64,000 nt of DNA from Jejuia sp043557195 (GTDB taxonomy: Bacteria; Bacteroidota; Bacteroidia; Flavobacteriales; Flavobacteriaceae): NCBI GenBank assembly GCA_043557195.1, contig CP121314.1, forward strand, positions 2,232,001 to 2,296,000, read 5' to 3'. The position numbers and the translations under genes were made by a program. The notes under the pieces are model-generated. The model made no database searches. It was not told the origin of the DNA and saw only the letters and a program-made list of their open reading frames with translations. Positions 44,434 through 54,129 of the stretch are shown here, in pieces. Every line of letters starts with the position of its first letter. Position 1 is the first letter of the stretch.

Positions 44434-46680
44434 TTAATTTAAAGTATACCGTAATCCAAAAAACACACGTCTGCCTTGGTTTGGGCCGTAAACATAGGTA
44501 GGATCAAAAGTTAAGGCGTAAGGATTGTTAGCTGTGGCAATAGCATTGCCTTCAGCATCAAACGTAACATCTTTATCAAATGGATCGTTTGCCCTAGCAA
44601 TAATAAAAGGATTGCCTCTGTTTGGCGTCCAATTTAAAATATTTTTTACGCCGCCATAGATTTCAAAATTACTGATACCACCATATGTCAATTGAATGTT
44701 TTGAATGCTCCATGTTGGTGAGTATTCACGTCTTGGATCTAGCTCTCCCAATAAAGGCAATCGCATAGGACCATAAATATTTCCGGTATAATCAAAAGTA
44801 AGATGTGTTGGAAAATTTTTATAGGAAAGCGACCATACCCCTGTGAAGCGTTCGGTTAAAATTTGCCTTGTTTTTATATCGTTTTCTTTTTGGGATACAT
44901 CTTGAAACGTAGTACCTACAGAGGCGCTAATTCCGCTAGCGAAAACAGCATCTAAATTTAGGCTAAATCCTTTTGAGATTGAGTTGCCGTCTAGATTATC
45001 ATAAATAATCTGATTTGGATTAGTGTCGTAATCTGGAATAATAGCATTGGTAAAATAGGTGTACCACGCTGAAGCGTCTAGGGTAACTAAAAATCCGCTT
45101 TTAGTATAAAACTTCTTTAAATAATTGAGATTGATGTTGTACGACTGTTCAGGTTCGAGAGCTTCGGTGATTACAACATCTCTTGCGCCCGTTAATGCAG
45201 CATGGTCTTCGGTAAACAAATTAACAACTCTAAAACCAGTTCCTGCGTTTATTCTAAAGATATCATTTTCAGTGGGTTTAAATCTGTATGCGATTCGAGG
45301 TGTTAAGATTGAACCGTGCCTATTGTCATAATCATAACGTAAGCCTAATAAAACTCGCTGTTTCTTGGATAAAGTTATTTCATCTTGAACAAAAATTGAG
45401 GGTATAGTAACTTCATCTGCCTGAACTGTGGCCGCAGTATTATCATTATAAAAATTATATCGAGCAGCTAAACCAAATAGTAGATCATGATGTTCAAGGG
45501 GTTTATCCCAAATTAATTGGCTAAACCCAATACGCTGTTTTGCTTTATACTCAGTATCACCGTAAAACGAATCTTGATCATGATCGGAATATGAGAATTG
45601 AAAATTCACTTTTTCAGAAATGGGTAATTGATAATTTCCGATAATCTCAAAACGCGATGTATAGATACTTTCACCATACACTTCGGTGCTTCCTCTAAAT
45701 GAAGGATTCCATTGCATTTCTCCACCCCATCGGTCTTCATAAAAATAACGACCAGCCAAGTAAAGCAACCTATTGTTTTTACGCTTAAAACTCCACTTTT
45801 GAAACACTGAAATTCTATCTTGAAGCGTTACGTCAGTGAAATTATCGTTATTATTATCAATAGGGTTGGAATAATTAAAATAATTTACACCTAGAAGCAT
45901 ATTAGCTTTGTTGTTTATGTTCGCTTTAAGACCTACATCTAAGTTAGCTTCCCCCCAACTACTTACAAAGCCATCAGCAAAAACTAATGGTGCATGCTCT
46001 GGAAGTTTTGTAATGATATTGATTAAACCACCAACTGCTTCGCTACCATAAAGTGAGGAAGCTGGACCTTTTACAACTTCAACTTGTTCAATTAAAGAAT
46101 TGGGAATCCCTGATAAACCATAAACTGTAGATAAACCACTAACAATGGGCATACCATCAATCATTACCAAAGTGTAAGGCCCTTCTAAACCATTAATGTG
46201 AATATCGCCTGTATTACAAACATTACAATTAAGTTGAGGTCTTACACCATTTATATTTTGCAAAGCATCAAAAATATTAGGTGTAGGGTTTTTTTTGAAA
46301 AACGTAGGAGAGTAAACTTCAACAGGAACAGAGCTTTCCAATCTCGAAACTGCTTTTAGTGTTCCTGTAACAATAACTTCATCGAGAATTTCAGATTCTA
46401 ATAAATCAAAATTCACAATACTATCTTCAGTAGTAATAGTGATTACTTTTTTTTGGGTTCGATAACCTGTAAACGAAGCCACAACAGTATATGTGCCAGC
46501 TTTTACGTTCCCTATATTGTAGGAGCCATCTTCTTTAGAAATAGCTCCCTTTGTAGTGCCTTTTATGTATATGTTTACGTATGGTAAACTTTCACCATTA
46601 GATATAACTTTTCCTTTTACGTTTTGAGCATAAAAGGATGTGCTAGATAGAATGATTATTAAAAAGGTAAAGTATTTCAC
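44434..46680 (-). CDS. TonB-dependent receptor, metal-linked
   Basis: 748 residues: signal peptide (MKYFTFLIIILSSTSFYA), a carboxypeptidase-regulatory-like domain (about 20-95), plug domain (SPTFFKKNPTPNIFDALQNINGVRPQLNCNVCNTGDIHINGLEGPYTLVMIDGMPIVSG) with a CNVC pair, and a beta-barrel ending in ...RVFFGLRYTLN. The operon position ahead of a metal ABC importer and the DtxR operator upstream indicate outer-membrane uptake of a metal or its complex. The CxxC in the plug is notable for metal contact. Confidence 0.93.
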   Translation of the reverse strand: MKYFTFLIIILSSTSFYAQNVKGKVISNGESLPYVNIYIKGTTKGAISKEDGSYNIGNVKAGTYTVVASFTGYRTQKKVITITTEDSIVNFDLLESEILDEVIVTGTLKAVSRLESSVPVEVYSPTFFKKNPTPNIFDALQNINGVRPQLNCNVCNTGDIHINGLEGPYTLVMIDGMPIVSGLSTVYGLSGIPNSLIEQVEVVKGPASSLYGSEAVGGLINIITKLPEHAPLVFADGFVSSWGEANLDVGLKANINNKANMLLGVNYFNYSNPIDNNNDNFTDVTLQDRISVFQKWSFKRKNNRLLYLAGRYFYEDRWGGEMQWNPSFRGSTEVYGESIYTSRFEIIGNYQLPISEKVNFQFSYSDHDQDSFYGDTEYKAKQRIGFSQLIWDKPLEHHDLLFGLAARYNFYNDNTAATVQADEVTIPSIFVQDEITLSKKQRVLLGLRYDYDNRHGSILTPRIAYRFKPTENDIFRINAGTGFRVVNLFTEDHAALTGARDVVITEALEPEQSYNINLNYLKKFYTKSGFLVTLDASAWYTYFTNAIIPDYDTNPNQIIYDNLDGNSISKGFSLNLDAVFASGISASVGTTFQDVSQKENDIKTRQILTERFTGVWSLSYKNFPTHLTFDYTGNIYGPMRLPLLGELDPRREYSPTWSIQNIQLTYGGISNFEIYGGVKNILNWTPNRGNPFIIARANDPFDKDVTFDAEGNAIATANNPYALTFDPTYVYGPNQGRRVFFGLRYTLN

Positions 46681-46695
46681 TAATTAATTTTTACG

Positions 46696-46703
46696 CAAAT
46701 ATA
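46696..46703 (-). promoter_or_regulatory. Promoter of the TonB receptor / Mn importer operon
   Basis: Minus-strand TATATTTG, exact TAnnTTTG, 16 bases before the receptor start codon. The inverted repeat at 46710-46729 occupies the spacer and -33 side. Confidence 0.6.
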
Positions 46704-46709
46704 AATATA

Positions 46710-46729
46710 TTTTTAGACTAATCTAAAAA
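46710..46729. promoter_or_regulatory. DtxR/MntR-type inverted repeat operator
   Basis: TTTTTAGA-CTAA-TCTAAAAA, eight-base perfect arms around a four-base centre, resembling DtxR-family operators (TTTAGG...CCTAAA type). It overlaps the core promoter of the TonB/ABC operon and lies 26 bases before the -7 element of the divergent regulator gene, so one bound dimer pair could control both. Confidence 0.75.
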
Positions 46730-46754
46730 ATTATTTTTAGTGCAAAAAATACTA

Positions 46755-46762
46755 TATCTTTG
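46755..46762 (+). promoter_or_regulatory. Promoter of the DtxR/MntR-type gene
   Basis: TATCTTTG, exact TAnnTTTG, 19 bases before the GTG start codon. Confidence 0.6.
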
Positions 46763-46781
46763 TTTTGTTTAAAATTTTAAT

Positions 46782-47438
46782 GTGATTACTCTTACCGAAG
46801 AAAATTATATCAAATCTATTTATCATTTAGGAAAGCAAGGCGCTACTAATGTAAGTACCAACGCAATTGCTCAAGATATGGAAACTAAGGCGTCGTCTGT
46901 TACCGATATGGTGAAAAAACTATCGGAAAAAGGGTATGCAGATTATAAAAAATATCAAGGTGTTTCTTTAACTGAAAAAGGAAAGACTATTGCTATAAAT
47001 ATTGTGCGAAAGCACAGATTGTGGGAAGTGTTTTTAGCTGAAAAATTAAATTTTTCTTGGGATGAAATTCACGAAGTAGCAGAACAACTAGAGCATATTA
47101 AATCGAAAAAGTTAATCAGCCAGCTAGATGCATTTTTAGGTTACCCAACGCATGATCCCCATGGAGATCCTATACCTGATGAAACCGGAAATATTAAAAA
47201 AATAGACAAAATTTTACTTTCGGAAGCAAAAGAAGGCGATGATTGTATTTGTGTTGGCGTTCAGGATTCTTCTACCGAATTTTTACGATATTTAGACAAG
47301 AACAATATAGCTTTAGGGGTTCACTTAAAAGTATTGCAACGCGAACCTTTCGATAATTCTATAACCATAAAATTGAAGGATAGAGAATTGGTGATATCTA
47401 ATGTAATATCAAATAATTTGTTTGTTAAAGTCTCTTAG
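46782..47438 (+). CDS. DtxR/MntR-type metal-dependent repressor
   Basis: 218 residues from a GTG start (an overlapping ATG at 46780 meets TGA at once). N-terminal winged helix (TEENYIKSIYHLGKQGATNVSTNAIAQDMETKASSVTDMVKKLSEKGYADYKKYQGVSLTEKGK), metal-binding/dimerisation domain (RHRLWEVFLAEKLNFSWDEIHEVAEQLEHI... HDPHGDPIPD), and a C-terminal FeoA/SH3-like domain. It represses importer genes when Mn(II) or Fe(II) is bound; the divergent operon is the obvious target. Confidence 0.95.
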   Translation: MITLTEENYIKSIYHLGKQGATNVSTNAIAQDMETKASSVTDMVKKLSEKGYADYKKYQGVSLTEKGKTIAINIVRKHRLWEVFLAEKLNFSWDEIHEVAEQLEHIKSKKLISQLDAFLGYPTHDPHGDPIPDETGNIKKIDKILLSEAKEGDDCICVGVQDSSTEFLRYLDKNNIALGVHLKVLQREPFDNSITIKLKDRELVISNVISNNLFVKVS

Positions 47439-47486
47439 TTAGCAGCTGGTGGTATAATAGTTGATGCATTTTGGCAAACTCTAACT

Positions 47487-48032
47487 ATGAGGTTAACATT
47501 GCTGTTCGTATTATTTTTACTTTTTTATTCATGTATCCCGCTTCGTGTTGCACCAACTATTGAGACAGATAAGGTAATGGTGGCCAAAAGGTTTAAAAGA
47601 AAATTACCAAAGCAAAATGCCTTTATTTTTGAAGATCCCAAGGATGCTAATGAGTTTTATAATTACATCAATACGATGTATGAATTAAACCATATGGATG
47701 TAGGGATGAATACGCCAATGCACATAGAGGGTAAAACGTATTATTTTACATTCCATGAAGTTGAAATACCAGATAAAACATTTAATATTTTACCAATTTT
47801 TGTTGATTTAGCACTTTACAAGAGTGATTTAGAACCGATGTTTGAAGACAATTATGTATCAAGGAAAGGGAATTGGTATCTGGTGATTACGTTAGAAGAT
47901 GAGGTGTTTAAGGATGCCTTATCTGATAAATATCCTGAAAGGCAACATATTATTAACTATCTACAAGATATGCGGAAAGAATACCTTTCTACTTACAATT
48001 ATTTGGAAGCTTTATTTGAAAAACAACATTGA
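47487..48032 (+). CDS. Hypothetical lipoprotein
   Basis: 181 residues beginning MRLTLLFVLFLLFYSC, a lipoprotein signal with Cys16. The mature part is mixed charge (KRFKRKLPKQNAFIFEDPKDANEFYNYINTMYELN ... YYFTFHEVEIPDKTFNILPIFVDLALY) without repeated motif or metal-ligand cluster. No family recognised. It follows the DtxR gene by 48 bases and may share its transcript, though there is no evidence of a metal role. Confidence 0.7.
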   Translation: MRLTLLFVLFLLFYSCIPLRVAPTIETDKVMVAKRFKRKLPKQNAFIFEDPKDANEFYNYINTMYELNHMDVGMNTPMHIEGKTYYFTFHEVEIPDKTFNILPIFVDLALYKSDLEPMFEDNYVSRKGNWYLVITLEDEVFKDALSDKYPERQHIINYLQDMRKEYLSTYNYLEALFEKQH

Positions 48033-48108
48033 TTAAAGCATATATAGTATAAGAAATCTAACGCTTTAAATATCAAATATGTACTGTAAAAGTTACATTC
48101 AAATTACG

Positions 48109-49236
48109 TTAGTTTATCAAACTAAAACCTCCTCTTGTCAATAACTTGGTGTTATTAAGCAATACTTCCGAATTTTTAAGTTCTACGTAGTCATTATATG
48201 TTCTTCCAACGTCAATTTCTACTTGATTAAAAAAATAACTGCCATTAGTTTCCTCATCTAAAACCAATACATAATAATCTCCTTCTGCTTCTATAGCAGC
48301 GGTTTCAGGTAAGGCATTCGCTGTATATTCTTCGGTAACTATTTCTGCATTAACAAACATACCTGTTAAGAAGCTATGCGACTCGTTTTCTGGATGTGCA
48401 TGTACTTTAATAGTTCTGTTATCTTCAATAGATGTACCTACCAAATACACAGAAGCTTCATAAACTTCTTTGGATGCTTCTGGTATGCTAAACAATATGC
48501 TTTGATCTTTTTTAATAGTCATTATATCTTTTTCAAACACTGATAATTCTAAATGAATATGACTATTATCAACAATCTCTAATATTGATGTTGTTGGCGA
48601 AACATATGAGCCTTTAGAGATGTTAACTTTAGTAATACTTCCGCTTATTGGTGCGTATATGTTGACGACTGAAGTTAAATGACCCTGTTCGACTTTTAAG
48701 GGATTAATATTAAGCAATGATAATCGTTTTTTAAGACCGTTGTATCTAGCGTTAGCAGTTTTATAGTCGCTTTCTGCTTTTAAATACACTTTCTTAGAAA
48801 TTATTTTTTCTATAAACATTGTATGTTGCCTTTCATATTCTGTTTTTAGGTAGTTCAGTTGTTCTTTCACTTCTAAATACTTTTGCTGTAGTTCTACGAA
48901 TTCTGGGTTTTCTAGTGAAACTAAGACTTGTCCTTTTTTAACCTTATCGCCAACTAACAGCGGAATAGTTTTTATATACCCACCGGTAATCGCATTTACA
49001 ATGGCCTTGTTTTCTGGCGGTACATCTATTACACCATTCACATTTATGCTTAAGGGAAATGGTTTAGACTCGAGATTTCCTAATGTCATGTTGTTTTGTT
49101 GAAATTGTGCTTTGGTAATTTCAATGCGTTGGTCTCTTTTTATGTCGGGATTAAGATTTGCTTTGTTTTCCGATTTTTTACAACCTAAAATCAACAAAAA
49201 GAAAGCAATGGCTGATATTTTATATATATTATTCAT
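48109..49236 (-). CDS. RND efflux periplasmic adaptor (CusB/CzcB-like)
   Basis: 375 residues with lipoprotein signal (MNNIYKISAIAFFLLILGC). Biotinyl-lipoyl-like and hairpin regions (NAITGGYIKTIPLLVGDKVKKGQVLVSLENPEFVELQQKYLEVKEQLNYLKTEYERQ) and the second lipoyl half (GHLTSVVNIYAPISGSITKVNISKGSYV) identify a membrane-fusion protein. It bridges the inner-membrane pump and outer-membrane channel. Nine bases after the CzcA-type gene. Confidence 0.92.
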   Translation of the reverse strand: MNNIYKISAIAFFLLILGCKKSENKANLNPDIKRDQRIEITKAQFQQNNMTLGNLESKPFPLSINVNGVIDVPPENKAIVNAITGGYIKTIPLLVGDKVKKGQVLVSLENPEFVELQQKYLEVKEQLNYLKTEYERQHTMFIEKIISKKVYLKAESDYKTANARYNGLKKRLSLLNINPLKVEQGHLTSVVNIYAPISGSITKVNISKGSYVSPTTSILEIVDNSHIHLELSVFEKDIMTIKKDQSILFSIPEASKEVYEASVYLVGTSIEDNRTIKVHAHPENESHSFLTGMFVNAEIVTEEYTANALPETAAIEAEGDYYVLVLDEETNGSYFFNQVEIDVGRTYNDYVELKNSEVLLNNTKLLTRGGFSLIN

Positions 49237-49245
49237 GAAACTTTT

Positions 49246-52200
49246 TTATAATGTTAAGTAGTTTATTGCTATAACTGTTTGGTTATATGCATGAAGGTTT
49301 TCCAGATAATTGAGTTGAATCTCATAAGCATTTTCTAAACTTAAGATATATTGATAAAAATCTATTTCGCCATTTTTAAAGCTACTATTGGCAGTTTTTA
49401 ATATTTCTTTTGAAAGTGCCGATCCTTCTTGTTCGTAATAGTCTAAAGCTTTTTGTTGTTGATTTAATTGCGACAACAATACATTGTTTTTTGTTTTTAA
49501 TTGAATGGTATATTCATGTAACCTTTCGTTAGCAATTTGTTCTGCAATTTTAGTAGCTTTAATTTTCGCAGATTTACCAGTAAAAAGCAAGGGGATTTTT
49601 AATCCAATTTGATAACCGTATAAATTAGTGTTGATTCCAGAGTTACTACCTTGAAAATAGTTAAGAGTGATGTCTGGTAGCAGTTGTTGTTTCTCTAATT
49701 TTCTTGTGCTTTCGGCAACAGCAACATTATTTGAGAAAAAGGACATCTCTGGATTTAGATTTAAATTCGTCATCTCTAAAACTACCTTTTTTAAGGGGTG
49801 AATCAAAACATCTAAACTACCATTGCCTTGTACAATACTCATCAATTTTTGATAAGCAATGGAAACATCTTCTTTGGCTTTTATATAACTTAGTCTGACT
49901 TGTCTTTGCTTAGATTTAGCAGTTATTTTTTCAAGATAGTTAGTTTCTCCTAACTCAAATCGTCTTTGAGCTGTATTAGAGAAATTTCGATACAAACTAT
50001 CTAGCGCCTTGTGTATAAATTCTTTTTCTTTAGTATATAGATATTGGTAATAACCTGATGTGATGTCGCGTTTCAACCCTTTTTCTTTTATCTCATATCT
50101 TGAGGTTTCAGAGTTGTAAATTGCGCGATTCAATTTTTTTTGAGAAGCATAAACCGTTGGGAACAAAAACTCTTGTTGAATTCCAAAAACACCTATTGGC
50201 TGTTCGTTGATTGCCAAGTTATTTTGGTCGTAACCATAATAGACTTCGGTTTTATCGAAATCGAAAACGCTACCAATCAATGCGTCTGATTCGCTCACTT
50301 TTAAACGACCTGCTTTTAAACCAGCATTGTTTTCTATTCCGATAACTATAAGATCTTCAAGTGATTTTTTATGACTTTGTCCAAAACTATAGTTTGAAAA
50401 CAGTCCTAAAAGCAGGAGTGTAACAGATAAGTTTACTTTATTGTTTTTTAATGTTATTCCATTTTTTTGATACTTACTAAATAGTGTATAAAGCACAGGT
50501 AAAACCACAAGTGTTAACAAAGTTGCGGTAACTAAGCCGCCAATAACAACTGTGGCCAAAGGTCTTTGAACTTCTGCACCAGCACTTGTAGAAATAGCCA
50601 TTGGTAAAAACCCTAATGCGGCGGCAGAAGCTGTTAACAATACGGCACGTAATCGATCTTTAGCGCCCTGTTTAATTAATGTTTCCATATTGTCAAAGTC
50701 TTTAATTTTTAATTCTTTAAAGTGTTCAATAAGTACAATACCATTGAGTACAGCAATACCAAATAGTGCAATAAAACCAACGCCAGCCGAAATGCTAAAC
50801 GGCATATCTCGTAGCCATAACAGTAGTATTCCTCCAACCGCAGCTAATGGAATTGCAGAAAATATCAGAAGTGCCTCTTTAATAGATTTAAATGCAAAAT
50901 AGAGCAAGATAAAGATGAGTATAAGTGCAATTGGTACAGCAATTAATAATCTGGATTTTGCAGTTTGCAAGTTTTCAAATTGACCACCATAGGTGATGTT
51001 ATAACCTACAGGAAGACTGATATTATTCTCAATTAATGATTGAACATCATTTACAACAGATTCCAAATCACGATTTCTAACATTAATACCAACAACAATT
51101 CTTCGCTTTGTATCATCTCTAGCAATTTTTGCGGCTCCTTTCTTATAGCTTATTACTGCTAACTCTTGTAAAGGTACTTTTCCACCATTTGGTAAATCCA
51201 CATATAAGTTTTTAATGTTTTCAATGTCAGTGCGTTTAGCTTCATCTAATCTTACTACAAGGTCAAAGCGTTTTTCACCTTCAAAAACACTACCTACGGT
51301 TCTACCTGCAAACCCCATTGAAAGCATATTGTTGAGGTACTCAATATTTAGACCGTATCGTGCTATTTTTTCACGATTGTATTCCACACTCATTTGCGGT
51401 AAGCCATCAATTTTCTCTACAGTAATATCTGCTGCTCCTTCAACGTTTTCTATTAATGATTTTATTTCGCTTCCTTTTTTTGAAAGCACCTCTAAATCTT
51501 CACCAAATATTTTAATTGCAATATCCGCCCTAACACCTGTGATGAGTTCATTAAAACGCATTTCAATTGGTTGAGTAAATTCTACTTCCATACCTGGAAT
51601 TATCGCTAATGCTTCCTTAAATTTATCGGCAAGTTCATCTTTTGAAGAAGCAGACACCCATTCCTTCTTTGGTTTTAATACGATGATAACATCGCTCTCT
51701 TCCATAGACATTGGGTCTGTTGGAACCTCTGCTGCACCAATTCTGGTAACTACTTGTTTTACTTCTGGAAATTCTTTTAATAATATTTTTTCGATTTCAG
51801 TAGTTATTTCAACGGTCTTTTTTAAAGATGTGCCTGTTTTGAGTACAGGTTGAATAACAAAATCACCTTCATCTAAAGTGGGAACAAATTCTCCACCCAT
51901 AGTTGTAAAGATGTAAATTGAAATAGCCAATAAAATTGTTGCTATGCTAAGTACAAGTTTTTTGCTCTTTAGAGCCCAATCAATTGTTGGAGTGTACAAA
52001 TTGTGCAACCAATACATTAAGCGAATAGAGATATTTTTATCAGATTGTTTGGTTGGTTTAAGAAATAGAGAAGCTGCAACTGGCACATAGGTAAAACAAA
52101 AAAGCATGGCGCCAATAAGCGCAAAACTAAAAGTTAAAGCCATTGGCTTAAACATCTTACCTTCAACACCACTTAAAGATAAAATTGGGATAAAAACAAT

Positions 52201-53583
52201 GAGAATAATAAGCTGACCAAATATGGCAGAATTCATCATTTTAGATGCGCCATTGAAAGTGATATTATCCTTAAATGGTTGCACATCCTGTTTCGATAAA
52301 GCTGCCATTTCAGTTTGATTTCGTGTAATTTGAAATGCAATAAATTCGACTATAATTACAGCGCCATCGATAATAATCCCGAAGTCAATAGCACCAAGAC
52401 TCATTAAATTAGCATCCACACCAAAAACGTACATTAATGATATAGCAAACAATAAACATAACGGAATAACAGAAGCTACAACAAGACCAGAACGTAAATT
52501 TCCTAAAAGCAGAACAACTACAAATACTACAATAAGACAGCCTAAAACGAGATTCTCAGTTACGGTAAAGGTGGTTTTAGCAATTAATTCGCTACGGTCT
52601 AGAAAAGCATTGATATAAACACCTTCTGGCAATGATTTAGTAATAGACGCAACACGCTCTTTTACAGCTTCTATAACTTCTTTAGAATTTGCACCCTTAA
52701 GCATCATAACTTGCCCAAGAACTTTTTCGCCTTCACCATTTCCCGTAATGGCACCAAAGCGTGTAGCATTACCAAAACCTATTTTGGCAACATCTTTAAC
52801 ATAAATTGGAACACCCCCAGTGTTTTTTATAACAATGTTACCTATATCCTCAAGTGAGGATACTAAACCATCGCCACGAATAAAATAAGCTTGATTAACC
52901 TTTTCAATATAACCCCCACCGGCAATACTATTATTAAGTTCTAAAGCATCAAACACCTCACGTGCTGAAATTTTCATTGCGTTCAGTTTGTTAGTGTTTA
53001 AAGCAACTTCATACTGCTTCAAGAACCCTCCCCAAGTATTTACTTCTACCACGCCAGGTATGCCAGATAGTTGCCTTTTTACAATCCAGTCTTGTATAGT
53101 GCGTAAATCTTGTGCTGTGTATTTATTCTTGTACTTAGGCTCAACATCTAGAATGTATTGATAGATTTCACCCAATCCTGTTGTAATAGGCCCCATTTCG
53201 GGTTTGCCAAAACCACTAGGTATTTTTTCAGAGGCTGATTCTATTTTTTCTGCAATAAGCTGGCGAGGTAAATAAGTACCTATGTCGTCATTAAATACAA
53301 TAGTAACGACTGACAAACCAAATTTAGATACAGAACGAATTTCTTCTACACTCGGCAGATTAGCCATCTCTAATTCCACAGGATAAGTAATGAACTGTTC
53401 CATATCCTGAGTGGAAAGGTTTCTAGAGGTTGTAATAACTTGTACTTGGTTATTAGTAACATCAGGTACGGCGCCAATAGAAATTTGAGACAGTGAGTAC
53501 AATCCAAATCCAATAATGAACAACGTAAATATTAGAATAATAAACTTATTCCTTAAGCTAAATTTGATAACGTGTGATAGCAT
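49246..53583 (-). CDS. CusA/CzcA heavy-metal RND pump fused to a TolC-like protein
   Basis: 1445 residues. The first ~1030 form an RND pump of the HME type (SMEESDVIIVLKPKKEW; DFGIIIDGAVIIVEF in helix 4; paired six-helix halves). After about residue 1040 a new hydrophobic segment (LSVTLLLLGLFSNYSFG) resembles a signal peptide, followed by ~400 residues of outer-membrane efflux protein (SLEDLIVIGIENNAGLKAGRLKVSESDALIG; coiled coils around QRRFELGETNYLEKITAKSKQR). Such pump-channel fusions are known in Bacteroidota. It exports heavy-metal cations (Cu/Ag, Co/Zn/Cd class), exact ion not inferable. Confidence 0.92.
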   Translation of the reverse strand: MLSHVIKFSLRNKFIILIFTLFIIGFGLYSLSQISIGAVPDVTNNQVQVITTSRNLSTQDMEQFITYPVELEMANLPSVEEIRSVSKFGLSVVTIVFNDDIGTYLPRQLIAEKIESASEKIPSGFGKPEMGPITTGLGEIYQYILDVEPKYKNKYTAQDLRTIQDWIVKRQLSGIPGVVEVNTWGGFLKQYEVALNTNKLNAMKISAREVFDALELNNSIAGGGYIEKVNQAYFIRGDGLVSSLEDIGNIVIKNTGGVPIYVKDVAKIGFGNATRFGAITGNGEGEKVLGQVMMLKGANSKEVIEAVKERVASITKSLPEGVYINAFLDRSELIAKTTFTVTENLVLGCLIVVFVVVLLLGNLRSGLVVASVIPLCLLFAISLMYVFGVDANLMSLGAIDFGIIIDGAVIIVEFIAFQITRNQTEMAALSKQDVQPFKDNITFNGASKMMNSAIFGQLIILIVFIPILSLSGVEGKMFKPMALTFSFALIGAMLFCFTYVPVAASLFLKPTKQSDKNISIRLMYWLHNLYTPTIDWALKSKKLVLSIATILLAISIYIFTTMGGEFVPTLDEGDFVIQPVLKTGTSLKKTVEITTEIEKILLKEFPEVKQVVTRIGAAEVPTDPMSMEESDVIIVLKPKKEWVSASSKDELADKFKEALAIIPGMEVEFTQPIEMRFNELITGVRADIAIKIFGEDLEVLSKKGSEIKSLIENVEGAADITVEKIDGLPQMSVEYNREKIARYGLNIEYLNNMLSMGFAGRTVGSVFEGEKRFDLVVRLDEAKRTDIENIKNLYVDLPNGGKVPLQELAVISYKKGAAKIARDDTKRRIVVGINVRNRDLESVVNDVQSLIENNISLPVGYNITYGGQFENLQTAKSRLLIAVPIALILIFILLYFAFKSIKEALLIFSAIPLAAVGGILLLWLRDMPFSISAGVGFIALFGIAVLNGIVLIEHFKELKIKDFDNMETLIKQGAKDRLRAVLLTASAAALGFLPMAISTSAGAEVQRPLATVVIGGLVTATLLTLVVLPVLYTLFSKYQKNGITLKNNKVNLSVTLLLLGLFSNYSFGQSHKKSLEDLIVIGIENNAGLKAGRLKVSESDALIGSVFDFDKTEVYYGYDQNNLAINEQPIGVFGIQQEFLFPTVYASQKKLNRAIYNSETSRYEIKEKGLKRDITSGYYQYLYTKEKEFIHKALDSLYRNFSNTAQRRFELGETNYLEKITAKSKQRQVRLSYIKAKEDVSIAYQKLMSIVQGNGSLDVLIHPLKKVVLEMTNLNLNPEMSFFSNNVAVAESTRKLEKQQLLPDITLNYFQGSNSGINTNLYGYQIGLKIPLLFTGKSAKIKATKIAEQIANERLHEYTIQLKTKNNVLLSQLNQQQKALDYYEQEGSALSKEILKTANSSFKNGEIDFYQYILSLENAYEIQLNYLENLHAYNQTVIAINYLTL

Positions 53584-53654
53584 AATTCATAGATAAAAGT
53601 AAGGTCAACCTATTTTGTAATAAATTGAAACAGAAAATTTTAAGACGAAATAAA

Positions 53655-54053
53655 TTATGCGTGCCTAGGTGGCTGAAGAAGTTCTTTCTTGTGAAGAGAA
53701 GAGTATAGGTTTAAATAATAAAAACTAGACTCTATTGATTTTGGGTTTTCATAATCATAAAAATGATTAGAATTGTTAAAAGGTAAAAAAGCAATTATTG
53801 TGATGCAATGACCTTGGCATTGAAACGGTAATTGTTCATGCTCGTTCTGTTCCTCCTGATGGTTTTTACTGTGTTCAGTTTTAAGTTCACCGTAGTGTTT
53901 AGATATGAACACAAAAAAATTATCCCCATATTCCTGTTTATGAAATTGAGCATGCTCCAAGAGCTCATCTAATTGCAGAATATCTTCTGCCAAAACATGA
54001 AAGCTTTGAACTAGAATAAATCCTGATAATAATATTGCGGTTATTTTACTCAC
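53655..54053 (-). CDS. Small exported His-rich protein upstream of the efflux pump
   Basis: 132 residues from a GTG start, with a weak signal peptide (MSKITAILLSGFILVQSFHVLAED). The mature part contains EHAQFHKQEYGDNFFVFISKHYGELKTEHSKNHQEEQNEHEQLPFQCQGHC, with about eight His and two Cys, suited to metal binding. It precedes the pump genes in the same direction (71-base gap). No family name known to me; a periplasmic metal sensor or carrier is plausible. Confidence 0.7.
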   Translation of the reverse strand: MSKITAILLSGFILVQSFHVLAEDILQLDELLEHAQFHKQEYGDNFFVFISKHYGELKTEHSKNHQEEQNEHEQLPFQCQGHCITIIAFLPFNNSNHFYDYENPKSIESSFYYLNLYSSLHKKELLQPPRHA

Positions 54054-54058
54054 TTAAA

Positions 54059-54066
54059 CAAAGTTA
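54059..54066 (-). promoter_or_regulatory. Promoter of the efflux operon
   Basis: Minus-strand TAACTTTG, exact TAnnTTTG, with TTTT 17 bases upstream. Only about five bases separate it from the GTG start, so the message would be nearly leaderless. Confidence 0.5.
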
Positions 54067-54129
54067 GTAAAATTTCAGACAGGAAAAGTTTAGAGTAGTG
54101 TTAAAGCAATTTTACAATAACGAATCTTA

